From Rhizobium binae (GTDB lineage: Bacteria; Pseudomonadota; Alphaproteobacteria; Rhizobiales; Rhizobiaceae): a stretch of 64,000 nucleotides of DNA. The stretch covers positions 809,001 through 873,000 of the forward strand of contig NZ_CP071604.1 in assembly GCF_017357225.1 (NCBI RefSeq). Reading direction: 5' to 3'. The translations under genes and the position numbers were made by a program. Below the pieces are notes generated by a model. It did not search any database and was not told the origin of the DNA. It was given only the letters and a program-made list of their open reading frames with translations. Shown in pieces: positions 1 through 7,790 of the stretch (position 1 is its first letter; each line of letters opens with the position of its first letter).

Positions 1-628
1 CAAACCGTGCGCGGGGAAAGCAGTCAGCAGATCCTCGCGGAACGGCGTCAGCGCACTCCGCACCGCGGCCGCGGCATTGATCTTTGAGGTACTAACTGGC
101 TGTTGTCACAGGGGCAAGCGGGCGTTCTAACAGGAATAATTGGCCGGCTCACATCTCTCCGGCGTCGCCTCTGAGTACACGGAGATGTTGTTCACATACG
201 GCCTCGACGACGATGTGCAACTCCGCCGCCTAGGAGCCGCCAACACCACGCCGGGCATTCGCTTCAATACAGGCAAAAGGGTTGGGGCTGTTGATGCGAG
301 CGAATGGTCGGCGATCAAAGGGCCTTGCGGCAGCAGAGCCGACTCCTCAACACAAACGTGACGGGCTTCCGTCCGCCTTTTCGCTTCAATACTCGAATGT
401 CTAGTCGTCCGACTTGTATGCTCGTCGAAATTCTTCTTCCCAGGGTTCGAAAAATTTCTCACCTTGGGAAGCGGCAGCTTAGCTCGGCCATCCTTTTTGT
501 GCTGCTCGTTAGAATCACTCATTCGTCAGCTTATAGCCAGAAGAGGCGAATGCGTCGACCAAATGCCGTAGACGTTTTGCGGACGCCGTTAGATTGCGTG
601 ATCGGATTCGGCGGTACCTTCTCCGCAA
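1..628. other. Left edge, no confident gene
   Basis: I see no convincing gene here. The leftmost 100 bases are open on the minus strand and read like a short helical N-terminus running off the window, but without a clear start or ribosome site. Between about 127 and 522 there is a 131-residue minus-strand frame with a plausible polar beginning and an arginine/serine-rich, protein-unlike second half. A 12-base stretch, TCGCTTCAATAC, occurs twice about 120 bases apart (near 258 and 380), too few copies to call a repeat array. Confidence 0.4.
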
Positions 629-895
629 TTACCTGCTCGGGCTATAACTTAAGCACCAAGCAGCCATCGCCTCAAATCTTCGCGCTACCTGTTCGCCCAG
701 TTCCGAATCTGGCCCACGCTCGGAACCCTCGCGAACCTGATTAGCAGTCTTAGTGAGAACGCCGGCGGCGTCTTCCCGCGAAATAAGGCCTTTATCCATC
801 AACAAATACAGAGTGTTTATCGAAGCCAACGAATTCGCGCCGGAGACGACGTCATGCTCAGTATCCCACAGATTGCAAGCCAACTGTGCCTCCAA
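629..895 (-). CDS. Small hypothetical protein, possibly a truncated 3' part
   Basis: An 88-residue frame with a mostly helical, charged sequence (for example SREDAAGVLTKTANQVRE). I do not recognise a family. The only start is a TTG, and the frame stays open further upstream (reading LLLWFGNN before the start) until it meets the decayed IS5-type transposase at about 960. The gene could therefore be the intact 3' portion of a longer protein cut by that insertion. The composition looks like real coding sequence; the start is unresolved. Confidence 0.4.
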   Translation of the reverse strand: MEAQLACNLWDTEHDVVSGANSLASINTLYLLMDKGLISREDAAGVLTKTANQVREGSERGPDSELGEQVARRFEAMAAWCLSYSPSR

Positions 896-959
896 GTTAT
901 TGCCAAACCATAAGAGCAGACAGGGGCTCGAAGGTCTAGACCTGGCGAGACCAATCAGA

Positions 960-1387
960 TTTTGAAAGGCTGTGGTGACAAATTGAAGTGGGCCAAAGAA
1001 TGCTTCCAGATTGATGAAGCCGAAGAAATTGGCTGGAGCTTGTCACACCTGGGTCGCGAGGCGTCGCGATCGTTTGAGCTTGGCGAAGTAACTGTCGCTG
1101 CTCCAGCGCTTGCGTATATGCGAAGCTGATGCTCGCGACGAAATGACCGGCCCTCCACTCTGATCAAGGATGATGTCGCGCAAGTTGTCCACACTACAGG
1201 CGCGGTCCGCAGGGACCTGTTTGGCTAGCAATCCACGAACGAGATCGCAGACCAGCCCCATATCGTTCTGCTTCCCTAGGCCAAGATCGTAAAGAACCGG
1301 CAGCTGGCTGGAATCCACTTAGAGCATGGATTTTGCTGCCTGACCTCCAAAAGTAAGTGTTGAACTGATCCGCTCCTCGGAATCCCA
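960..1387 (-). pseudogene. Decayed IS5-type transposase fragment
   Basis: Read on the minus strand, the frame gives KIHAL, shifts by one base at about 1319, then continues VDSSQLPV with a later ADRACSVDNLRDII segment and KLKRSRRLATQV. It then hits a TGA where the family usually has a tyrosine or aspartate, and continues QAPANFFGFINLEAFF. This order matches the C-terminal half of IS5-family DDE transposases (KIHALVD, ADKGYD, NxLKxFRRIATRYDKLA, FxxFIxLA). At least one frameshift and one stop codon mean it cannot be active. No inverted repeats or target duplication were found, so the element limits are unknown. Confidence 0.7.
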
Positions 1388-1560
1388 AATCATCTGCTTG
1401 TCACCACAGCTTACCCTCCCACCGCTCAAGGAACTCGAGGAGCCTCAAAATCCCACTCAGCCGTAACACCGTCCCGCCATCAGAATGAAAACCTGGTTCC
1501 CGCGGTTTCAATGGAACCCATGCCGCCTCGCGCCGTTCTCCAGTTAACGGGAGAATATGC

Positions 1561-1998
1561 ATGTCGAAAACTCTTCTCTACGGCGCGACCAAGATTGATG
1601 AGACGAACAGCGCTTATGCGCCGATCGACAGCCTTGCCGCCTTCCAGTGGAGGAACCGCGTCTTCATTCTTTTCGCCGACAGAGACAATGCCCGCTCCGC
1701 GCGCCAGGAAAACCAGCTGCTGGCCGACCGCAGCGCGCTCGATGAGCGCGATATGGTGGTGCTGAAGGTTTCGGGCGGTAAGGTGCGGGCTCTTTTCGGG
1801 GCTGCCGATAGCCTCGACGGCGAAGCGATCCGCCACGATCTCGAGGGACCGGAGGCAGGAGAATTCGCCGGCTATCTGCTCGGCAAGGACGGAACCGTCA
1901 AGCTCAAGCTCAGCGAGCCGATCACCAATCGCGAGCTTTTCGCCATTATCGACAGCATGCCGATGCGCGCTGCCGAGACGCTGAAGTCGGACAAATAG
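1561..1998 (+). CDS. DUF4174 domain-containing protein
   Basis: This 145-residue protein matches the DUF4174 pattern: a thioredoxin-like small domain with the segment RNRVFILFADRDN near residue 31, DERDMVVLKV near residue 61, and a C-terminal stretch GYLLGKDGTVKLKLSEPI followed by a short helical tail. It has no signal peptide and no CxxC motif. The ATG is preceded by GGGAGA at a normal distance. It ends 35 bases before a tiny proline-rich gene, which may be cotranscribed. The biochemical function of the family is unknown; some members are annotated only as conserved hypothetical. Confidence 0.75.
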   Translation: MSKTLLYGATKIDETNSAYAPIDSLAAFQWRNRVFILFADRDNARSARQENQLLADRSALDERDMVVLKVSGGKVRALFGAADSLDGEAIRHDLEGPEAGEFAGYLLGKDGTVKLKLSEPITNRELFAIIDSMPMRAAETLKSDK

Positions 1999-2033
1999 CC
2001 CGACGAACCCCGCAAACATGAAGGGAGGCGGCC

Positions 2034-2201
2034 ATGTCCGTGCCCAACGAACCCATCCCCGATCAGCCGCCGATGCCGGCACCCGGCTGGAAGCCGGTGC
2101 CGCCGATCAGCGAACCGGAGCCGGACCGGCTTCCGGATGAGGCGCCTGTTCCCAATCCCGATGAGAATGACGAGCCGGCCAAGCACGTATCCGCGACCTA
2201 A
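2034..2201 (+). CDS. Short proline-rich hypothetical protein
   Basis: A 55-residue protein beginning MSVPNEPIPDQPPMPAPGW and rich in proline, glutamate and aspartate, so probably disordered and acidic. It is preceded by a very good ribosome site (AGGGAGG five bases before the ATG), which is the main support for it being real. It follows the DUF4174 gene on the same strand by 35 bases, and its last bases overlap the end of the convergent LysR gene by four. I do not recognise a function. Confidence 0.6.
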   Translation: MSVPNEPIPDQPPMPAPGWKPVPPISEPEPDRLPDEAPVPNPDENDEPAKHVSAT

Positions 2202-3079
2202 AGGAAGATCTGCCGCTCGGCGCTGACGAGTTCCTGCAGGAAGTCGACGACACTGCGGACGCGAACGAGGTCGCGCGCCGTTTCGTGATAGGTCGTCCAA
2301 TAGGCGCGGCGGATCGAAATCTCAGGCAGGATGCGCTGCAGCTCCGGATACTGCCGGGCAATATAATCGTGCAGGATGCCGATGCCGGCGCCAGAGCGCA
2401 CCGCCTCCGTCTGGCCGATCGCCGTCGAGATTTCGAAACCGGCGTCCCAGCTGCGCATTACCTCGCCGGAGAAGTTCAGCGACGCGGTGAAGATCAGGTC
2501 TTCGACATAGCCGATGCGCGGATGCGCCTTCAGCGCTTCGATATCACAAGGCGCGCCCCGGGAGGCGAGGTAATCACGCGAGGCATAGAGGCCGAGCGTG
2601 TAGTCGGTGAGCTTGGAGGAGACGAGCCGGCCCTGTTCGGGCCGCTCCAGGGTGATGGCGATATCGGCCTCGCGCTGCGACAGCGAGAAGGAGCGGGGCA
2701 CCGGGACGAGCTGGATCTTCAGCTCTGGATAGCGCTCGATCAGCCTGCCCATGCGCGGCGCGAGAAACGAGACGCCGAAGCCGTCAGGCGCGCCGACGCG
2801 TACCGTGCCGGCGATTGCCGTGTCGGTGTGGCCGAGATTGGCCTGCACTGCCAGCATTTCGGTTTCCATCCGCTCGGCGGCGTGCAGGAAGACCCCGCCT
2901 TCGGCCGTCAGCTCGCAGCCATTCGTGCGGCGGATGAAAAGCCGCGTCTTGAGCGCCTCTTCGAGTGACGTCAGCCGCCGTGAAAGCGTGGCATGATTGA
3001 GCCCCAATCGCTTCGAAGCGGCAAGAATTTGCCCGGTGCGGGCGACGGCGAGGAAGATTCGGACATCGTCCCAGTTCAT
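2198..3079 (-). CDS. LysR-family transcriptional regulator
   Basis: The 293 residues have the family's standard length and layout: an N-terminal winged helix-turn-helix (residues 1-60, with AASKRLGLNHATLSRRLTSL as the recognition region) and a C-terminal periplasmic-binding-like effector domain. The start codon overlaps the stop of the upstream ABM-domain gene as ATGA, so the two are translationally coupled. The pair is divergent from mmsA, with a shared intergenic region of 167 bases. That arrangement is typical of LysR control of the divergent gene, but the effector and the target are inferred, not visible. Confidence 0.9.
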   Translation of the reverse strand: MNWDDVRIFLAVARTGQILAASKRLGLNHATLSRRLTSLEEALKTRLFIRRTNGCELTAEGGVFLHAAERMETEMLAVQANLGHTDTAIAGTVRVGAPDGFGVSFLAPRMGRLIERYPELKIQLVPVPRSFSLSQREADIAITLERPEQGRLVSSKLTDYTLGLYASRDYLASRGAPCDIEALKAHPRIGYVEDLIFTASLNFSGEVMRSWDAGFEISTAIGQTEAVRSGAGIGILHDYIARQYPELQRILPEISIRRAYWTTYHETARDLVRVRSVVDFLQELVSAERQIFL

Positions 3080-3390
3080 GGCTTGGCACGCATCGCAATC
3101 GGATCGACGTCGATCAGCGTCAGCGATGTCACCATGCCGGCCGTCTCACGCTTATATTTGAGGAAATGCGGCGTCTGTAGATGGGCCTCGTAAGCTCGCT
3201 GGTCGGCGTAGACCTCGAGGATGCGGATCTGGTTTGGATTGTCCCGGATGAAAACGGCGTCGAGTGAGAGAACGCCGTCTTCCAGCGCAAGCGACGCCTC
3301 GATTTCTTCCGTGAGCAAGGCGCGATAGGCTTCGAGCGTCTCCGGTTCGATCTCCAGCTCCGCCATTCTGACAACAGGTTTCCGGCTCAT
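3076..3390 (-). CDS. ABM-domain (YgiN-like) putative quinol monooxygenase
   Basis: A 104-residue protein, the usual size of the dimeric alpha-beta-barrel antibiotic-biosynthesis-monooxygenase family. Diagnostic stretches are an early beta strand VRMAELEIEP, a helix LEAYRALLTEEIEAS, the strand ILEVYADQRAYEAHLQ and HFLKYKRE. I chose the ATG at 3390 (MSRKPVV) because GGGAGG lies just upstream; a longer frame begins 30 codons earlier but has no ribosome site. It overlaps the LysR start by four bases. The substrate is unknown; members act on quinols or remove reactive small molecules. Confidence 0.8.
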   Translation of the reverse strand: MSRKPVVRMAELEIEPETLEAYRALLTEEIEASLALEDGVLSLDAVFIRDNPNQIRILEVYADQRAYEAHLQTPHFLKYKRETAGMVTSLTLIDVDPIAMRAKP

Positions 3391-3557
3391 CGGTTCGACC
3401 CTCCCTTGGGTTTGACTTGTCCTTGCCCCGTACCAAGTTTGGAGGCAGCAATGTGTCACAGGACTACAGTATGTGCACAACGGTTCCTTATATCAGCGCA
3501 TTGATTTGTGCAAATTGAAGTGCGATTGTAGGTCATCCCAAAACAGGAGGAGCACCC
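3391..3557. promoter_or_regulatory. Divergent promoter region, ABM/LysR operon and mmsA
   Basis: This 167-base gap separates the minus-strand monooxygenase/LysR pair from the plus-strand dehydrogenase and must hold both promoters. The mmsA side ends in a strong ribosome site, AGGAGG, just before the ATG. I did not find a single unambiguous LysR T-N11-A box, so the operator remains inferred from gene arrangement only. Confidence 0.5.
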
Positions 3558-5054
3558 ATGCGTGAGATCGGTCATTTCATCGGCGGCAAGGAAGTCGCCG
3601 GCACCAGCGGCCGCGTGAGCAATGTTTATAACCCGGCAACCGGCGAAGTGCAGGCGACCGTCGCGCTCGCAAGCGTCGAGGAACTGCGCGCCGCCGTCGA
3701 GAACGCCAAGGCCGCGCAGCCGAAATGGGCTGCCACCAACCCGCAGCGCCGCGCCCGCGTCTTCTTCAAGTTCGTCGAACTGCTGAACAAGCACATGGAT
3801 GAGCTGGCCGAAATGCTCTCCAAGGAGCATGGCAAGACGATCGAGGACGCCAAGGGCGACGTCATCCGTGGGCTGGAAGTCTGCGAGTTCGTCTGCGGTA
3901 TTCCGCATCTCGCCAAGGGCGAGTTTACCGAGGGTGCGGGTCCGGCGATCGACATGTATTCGATCCGCCAGCCGGTCGGCATCGGCGCCGGCATCACCCC
4001 CTTCAACTTCCCCGGCATGATTCCGATGTGGATGTTTGCGCCGGCGATCGCCTGCGGCAACGCCTTCATCCTGAAGCCCTCCGAGCGGGATCCCTCCCTG
4101 CCGATCCGCCTTGCCGAACTGATGATCGAAGCCGGACTGCCGGCCGGCATCCTCAACGTCGTCAACGGCGACAAGGGTGCCGTTGACGCGATCCTCACCG
4201 ATCCTGATATCGGTGCGGTTTCCTTCGTCGGCTCGACGCCGATTGCCCGTTACGTCTACGGCACGGCGGCGATGAACGGCAAGCGTGCCCAGTGTTTCGG
4301 CGGCGCCAAGAACCATATGATCATCATGCCGGATGCCGACATGGACCAGGCGGTCAACGCGCTGATGGGCGCGGGCTACGGTTCGGCCGGCGAGCGCTGC
4401 ATGGCGATCTCGGTTGCCGTCCCGGTCGGCGAAGAAACCGCCAACCGCCTCGTCGAGAAGCTGACGCCGAAGATCGAATCGCTGCGCATCGGCCCCTATA
4501 CCGACGACAAGGCCGACATGGGCCCGCTCGTCACCAAGGATGCCTATAATCGCGTCCGCGGCCTGATCGACCGCGGCGTCGAGGAAGGCGCCAAGCTCGT
4601 CGTCGACGGCCGCGACTTCAAGCTCCAGGGCTATGAAGACGGCTATTTCGTCGGCGGCTGCCTGTTCGATCACGTGACGCCCGAGATGGATATCTACAAG
4701 ACCGAAATCTTCGGACCTGTCCTCTCCGTCGTCCGCGCCAAGAATTACGAGGAAGCCCTGTCGCTGCCGATGAAGCACGAATACGGCAACGGTGTTGCGA
4801 TCTACACGCGTGACGGCGATGCCGCCCGCGATTTCGCCTCGCGCGTCAATATCGGCATGATCGGCATCAACGTTCCGATCCCGGTTCCGCTCGCCTACCA
4901 CTCCTTCGGCGGCTGGAAGGCCTCGAGCTTCGGCGACCTCAACCAGCACGGCACGGACTCGATCAAGTTCTGGACGAAGACCAAGACCGTCACCGCCCGC
5001 TGGCCCTCGGGCATCAAGAGCGGCGCGGAATTCGTCATGCCGACGATGAAGTGA
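3558..5054 (+). CDS. mmsA: Methylmalonate-semialdehyde dehydrogenase (CoA-acylating)
   Basis: This aldehyde dehydrogenase of 498 residues oxidises methylmalonate or malonate semialdehyde to propionyl- or acetyl-CoA with NAD and CoA, in valine and inositol catabolism. The nucleophile is Cys281 in GSAGERCMAIS. The usual ALDH glutamate is absent: the corresponding stretch reads CFGGAKNH, which is the signature of the CoA-acylating MMSDH subgroup rather than of hydrolytic ALDHs. GSTPIARYVYG marks the NAD-binding region. It is monocistronic, with a strong AGGAGG ribosome site and a clear terminator after the stop. In rhizobia this enzyme is needed for myo-inositol use, but no iol gene is adjacent here. 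Confidence 0.93.
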   Translation: MREIGHFIGGKEVAGTSGRVSNVYNPATGEVQATVALASVEELRAAVENAKAAQPKWAATNPQRRARVFFKFVELLNKHMDELAEMLSKEHGKTIEDAKGDVIRGLEVCEFVCGIPHLAKGEFTEGAGPAIDMYSIRQPVGIGAGITPFNFPGMIPMWMFAPAIACGNAFILKPSERDPSLPIRLAELMIEAGLPAGILNVVNGDKGAVDAILTDPDIGAVSFVGSTPIARYVYGTAAMNGKRAQCFGGAKNHMIIMPDADMDQAVNALMGAGYGSAGERCMAISVAVPVGEETANRLVEKLTPKIESLRIGPYTDDKADMGPLVTKDAYNRVRGLIDRGVEEGAKLVVDGRDFKLQGYEDGYFVGGCLFDHVTPEMDIYKTEIFGPVLSVVRAKNYEEALSLPMKHEYGNGVAIYTRDGDAARDFASRVNIGMIGINVPIPVPLAYHSFGGWKASSFGDLNQHGTDSIKFWTKTKTVTARWPSGIKSGAEFVMPTMK

Positions 5055-5080
5055 TCTGCACGATCAATCGACTTGCAATT

Positions 5081-5104
5081 CGGGGGCCTTTCGGCCCCCG
5101 TTTC
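5081..5104 (+). terminator. Rho-independent terminator of mmsA
   Basis: A hairpin with a GGGGGCC/GGCCCCC stem and a three-base TTT loop is followed by a short T-run. It begins 27 bases after the mmsA stop codon. Confidence 0.85.
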
Positions 5105-5201
5105 ATCTAAAGTCTAGGAAGCAGCTCGGCTCCGCTCTGGTGCGCTGGAATCTCCAGCCGCAGCAGGCGGAATAGCCCTCGCGGCAATTGGCCTCATAAG
5201 C

Positions 5202-5216
5202 TGAATGCGAATTTCA
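5202..5216 (+). promoter_or_regulatory. Candidate iron-responsive operator (IRO box) of rirA
   Basis: The 15 bases TGAATGCGAATTTCA match the rhizobial RirA-binding consensus TGA-N9-TCA and are nearly palindromic (TGAA...TTCA). The box lies 71 bases upstream of the rirA start and ends 10 bases before a reasonable -35 element, so binding could affect RNA polymerase. RirA is known to repress through such boxes and to influence its own gene in some rhizobia; autoregulation here is inference. Confidence 0.6.
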
Positions 5217-5226
5217 TATTTTGGAA

Positions 5227-5255
5227 TTGTTCAAAACTGCCAAACCGCCTATATA
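5227..5255 (+). promoter_or_regulatory. Predicted sigma-70 promoter of rirA
   Basis: TTGTTC (5227-5232) and TATATA (5250-5255) are separated by exactly 17 bases. They sit 32 bases ahead of the rirA start codon, directly downstream of the candidate IRO box. Confidence 0.5.
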
Positions 5256-5286
5256 GGTCTGAACGGGCATGAGTCAGGAGATCGGC

Positions 5287-5769
5287 ATGCGGTTGACGAA
5301 GCAGACCAACTATGCGGTTCGCATGTTGATGTATTGTGCTGCAAATGAAGGGCAGTTGAGTCGCATCCCGGAAATCGCCAAGGCCTATGGTGTTTCCGAA
5401 CTCTTTCTGTTCAAGATCCTTCAGCCGCTGAACAAGGCAGGTCTGGTCGAAACCGTGCGTGGCCGCAACGGGGGCGTGCGCCTGGGCAAGCCGGCGGGCG
5501 AAATCACCCTCTTCGACGTGGTGCGGGTCACGGAAGACAGTTTCGCCATGGCCGAATGCTTCGAGGATGACGGCATGGTCGAGTGTCCGCTGGTCGACAG
5601 CTGCGGCCTGAATTCGGCGCTGCGCAAGGCGCTCAATGCTTTCTTCGCCGTGCTGTCGGACTATACCATCGATGACCTGGTCAAGGCGCGGCCGCAGATC
5701 AATTTCCTTCTTGGGTTGACCGGCGAGCAGGATTATCGCAAGCCCGCAATCGTCGTCCCGGCCGCCTGA
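5287..5769 (+). CDS. rirA: Rhizobial iron regulator RirA (Rrf2 family)
   Basis: A 160-residue Rrf2-family protein beginning MRLTKQTNYAVRMLMYCAAN, a sequence I recognise as RirA, the global Fe-responsive repressor of rhizobia. The winged helix lies in residues 1-60 (ISRIPEIAKAYGVSELFLF region) and three cysteines that fit the iron-sulfur ligands are at 91, 100 and 106 (AECF, VECPLVDSCGLN). I chose the ATG at 5287 because AGGAG lies seven bases upstream; an ATG six codons earlier (5269) lacks one. Under iron sufficiency the cluster-loaded form represses siderophore and uptake genes. Its own promoter carries a matching operator. Confidence 0.93.
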   Translation: MRLTKQTNYAVRMLMYCAANEGQLSRIPEIAKAYGVSELFLFKILQPLNKAGLVETVRGRNGGVRLGKPAGEITLFDVVRVTEDSFAMAECFEDDGMVECPLVDSCGLNSALRKALNAFFAVLSDYTIDDLVKARPQINFLLGLTGEQDYRKPAIVVPAA

Positions 5770-5791
5770 ATTCACTGCAGAACGGACTTAT

Positions 5792-5826
5792 AAAACCGCG
5801 GTTGCCTCAGGCAGCTGCGGTTTTTG
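5792..5826 (+). terminator. Terminator after rirA
   Basis: AAAACCGC (5792-5799) pairs with GCGGTTTT (5817-5824), and an inner TGCC-TCA-GGCA hairpin extends the stem. The T-run completes a rho-independent terminator. The A-run on the other arm means it could also work for transcription from the opposite side. Confidence 0.75.
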
Positions 5827-6107
5827 TTGCGTTGTTTTCGCCGGCTCGCGGATGCGGGAAATGGCCATTATGCGCAGCCGAGGAGGCGCAAAATATCCAA
5901 AATGCGACGAAATTCCGCCGGTTTTTATCCGAATATTTCTGATTGAGGCTGATTTTTGACTGAAAATTTCTAAAATTGTCCAGCTGGAAAAATTTTCTCC
6001 GTAGCCCGTTGCTTTCAGTAAATAAATGTCGTTCCATCGATCGTCGATCGGGATGCCTAATCTGCGGTCTCCAGACATCAAAAAAGAACAACCGGGAAAC
6101 AAATATT
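5827..6107 (+). promoter_or_regulatory. Leader and promoter region of the dpp operon
   Basis: About 280 AT-rich bases lie between the rirA terminator and the dppA start and contain no supportable gene. Two overlapping minus-strand frames here are low-quality. The region must hold the dpp promoter and a leader; I found no TGA-N9-TCA box in it and no other operator I could name. Confidence 0.45.
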
Positions 6108-7703
6108 ATGAAAAAGATCTCTGTCATGCTGGCAGCGACGGCCTTGATTTCGGTCATGGCGACGTCGGCCTGGTCCAAGACGCTTGTTTATTGCTCAGAA
6201 GGCTCGCCGGAAGGCTTCGATCCGAGCCTCTATACGTCCGGCACGACCTTCGATGCATCGTCGCGCACCGTCTACAGCCGCCTCGTCGAATTCAAGCACG
6301 GCGGCACCGAGATCGAACCGGGTCTCGCCGACAGCTGGAGCGTTTCGGCCGACGGCACGGAATACACCTTCAAGCTCCATCCGGGTGTGAAGTTCCAGAC
6401 CACCGACTTCTTCACGCCGACGCGCGATTTCAACGCTGACGACGTCGTGTTCTCGTTCGAGCGTCAGCTGAAATCCGACAATCCGTGGAACAAGTATGTC
6501 GAGGGCGGCTCCTATGAATACGCTGCCGGCATGGGCTTTCCGGAGCTGATCAAGTCGGTCGAGAAGGTCGATGACCTCACCGTCAAGTTCACGCTCAACC
6601 ATCCCGAAGCGCCGTTCCTGGCCGACCTCGCCATGGATTTCGCTTCCATCATGTCCAAGGAATATGCCGACAAGCTTGCCGCTGACGGCAAGATGGCGCA
6701 GCTCAACCAGCAGCCGCTCGGCACTGGCCCTTACACCTTCGTCGCTTACCAGCCGGATGCCGTCATCCGTTACAAGGCGAACGAAACCTACTTCAAGGGC
6801 AAGGAAAAGATCGACGATCTGGTGTTCGCCATCACCTCTGACGCCGCGGTGCGCGCGCAGAAGCTGAAGGCCGGTGAGTGCCACCTGATCCCCTACCCGA
6901 ACGCAGCCGATGTTCCGGAGCTGAAGAAGGATGAGAACCTGACGGTTCTCGAGCAGCCCGGCCTCAATGTCGGCTTCCTCGCCTACAACACCCAAATGGC
7001 CCCGTTCGACAAGCCGGAGGTTCGCCGCGCGCTCAACATGGCGATCAACAAGCAGGCCATCATCGACGCCGTCTTCCAGGGTGCCGCGGCCGTTGCCAAG
7101 AACCCGATCCCGCCGACGATGTGGTCCTATAACGACGCCGTCCAGGACGACAAGTACGACCCTGATGCCGCCAAGAAGGCGCTGGCCGATGCTGGCGTCA
7201 AGGACCTCAGCATGAAGGTCTGGGCGATGCCGGTTTCTCGTCCCTACATGCTGAACGCACGCCGTGCCGCCGAGCTGATCCAGGCCGATTTCGCCAAGAT
7301 CGGCGTCAAGGTCGAGATCGTCACCCATGAATGGGCCGAATATCTGAAGCTCTCCTCCGACGTGAAGCGCGACGGCGCTGTTATCCTCGGCTGGACCGGC
7401 GACAATGGCGATCCTGACAACTTCATGGATACGCTGCTCGGCTGCGACGCCGTCGGCGGCAACAACCGCGCCCAGTGGTGCAACAAGGAATATGACGACC
7501 TGATGACCAAGGCCAAGCTGACCGCGGACGTCGGCGAGCGCACTAAGGCCTATGAGCAGGCGCAGCTGATCTTCAAGAAGGAAGCCCCCTGGGCGACCCT
7601 CGACCACTCGCTCGTCTTTGTTCCGATGAGCAAGAAGGTCTCGGGCTTCAAGATGGACCCGCTCGGCATTCACCGTTTCGACGGCGTCGACGTATCCGAA
7701 TAA
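6108..7703 (+). CDS. dppA: Dipeptide ABC transporter, periplasmic binding protein
   Basis: This solute-binding protein of the SBP family 5 has 531 residues. It starts with a Sec signal peptide (MKKISVMLAATALISVMATSAWS, cleaved near residue 23) and continues with KTLVYCSEGSPEGFDPSLY, the typical mature start of DppA. It delivers dipeptides, and in Rhizobium also delta-aminolevulinate, to the DppBC channel. The true start is the ATG at 6108; a longer frame upstream would put 44 unrelated residues ahead of the signal peptide. It heads a five-gene operon and is separated from dppB by a perfect stem-loop that may raise its expression relative to the membrane genes. Confidence 0.92.
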   Translation: MKKISVMLAATALISVMATSAWSKTLVYCSEGSPEGFDPSLYTSGTTFDASSRTVYSRLVEFKHGGTEIEPGLADSWSVSADGTEYTFKLHPGVKFQTTDFFTPTRDFNADDVVFSFERQLKSDNPWNKYVEGGSYEYAAGMGFPELIKSVEKVDDLTVKFTLNHPEAPFLADLAMDFASIMSKEYADKLAADGKMAQLNQQPLGTGPYTFVAYQPDAVIRYKANETYFKGKEKIDDLVFAITSDAAVRAQKLKAGECHLIPYPNAADVPELKKDENLTVLEQPGLNVGFLAYNTQMAPFDKPEVRRALNMAINKQAIIDAVFQGAAAVAKNPIPPTMWSYNDAVQDDKYDPDAAKKALADAGVKDLSMKVWAMPVSRPYMLNARRAAELIQADFAKIGVKVEIVTHEWAEYLKLSSDVKRDGAVILGWTGDNGDPDNFMDTLLGCDAVGGNNRAQWCNKEYDDLMTKAKLTADVGERTKAYEQAQLIFKKEAPWATLDHSLVFVPMSKKVSGFKMDPLGIHRFDGVDVSE

Positions 7704-7742
7704 CAAGAATAATGTAAGAATGCCCGGCAGAGCTGGGCGCAG

Positions 7743-7771
7743 CCGGCGGTCAGGGTCCTCCTGACCGCCGG
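7743..7771 (+). promoter_or_regulatory. Intercistronic stem-loop between dppA and dppB
   Basis: A perfect 12-base stem (CCGGCGGTCAGG / CCTGACCGCCGG) closes a five-base loop. No T-run follows, so it is not a full terminator. Such hairpins after a binding-protein gene commonly protect the upstream mRNA from 3' exonucleases or cause partial termination. Confidence 0.75.
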
Positions 7772-7790
7772 AAACTATTGGACATCTGCC

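Noticed and set aside
1..120. Left-edge minus-strand frame as a partial gene
   Set aside because: Only about 30 codons visible, no clear start; cannot be supported.
250..400. Repeated TCGCTTCAATAC as a possible CRISPR array
   Set aside because: Only two copies about 120 bases apart, no constant spacer length, no cas genes in the window.
127..522. 131-residue minus-strand frame as a gene
   Set aside because: No good ribosome site, an arginine/serine-rich and improbable second half, and competing frames on the other strand.
3456..4949. 497-residue minus-strand frame opposite mmsA
   Set aside because: It is antisense to a clear aldehyde dehydrogenase; its histidine/aspartate/arginine-rich sequence is a by-product of GC-rich codons.
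5827..6107. Riboswitch or second IRO box ahead of dppA
   Set aside because: No TGA-N9-TCA match and no conserved riboswitch core could be recognised by eye.
6195..7706. 503-residue minus-strand frame opposite dppA
   Set aside because: Antisense by-product of dppA codon bias; no ribosome site and no family resemblance.
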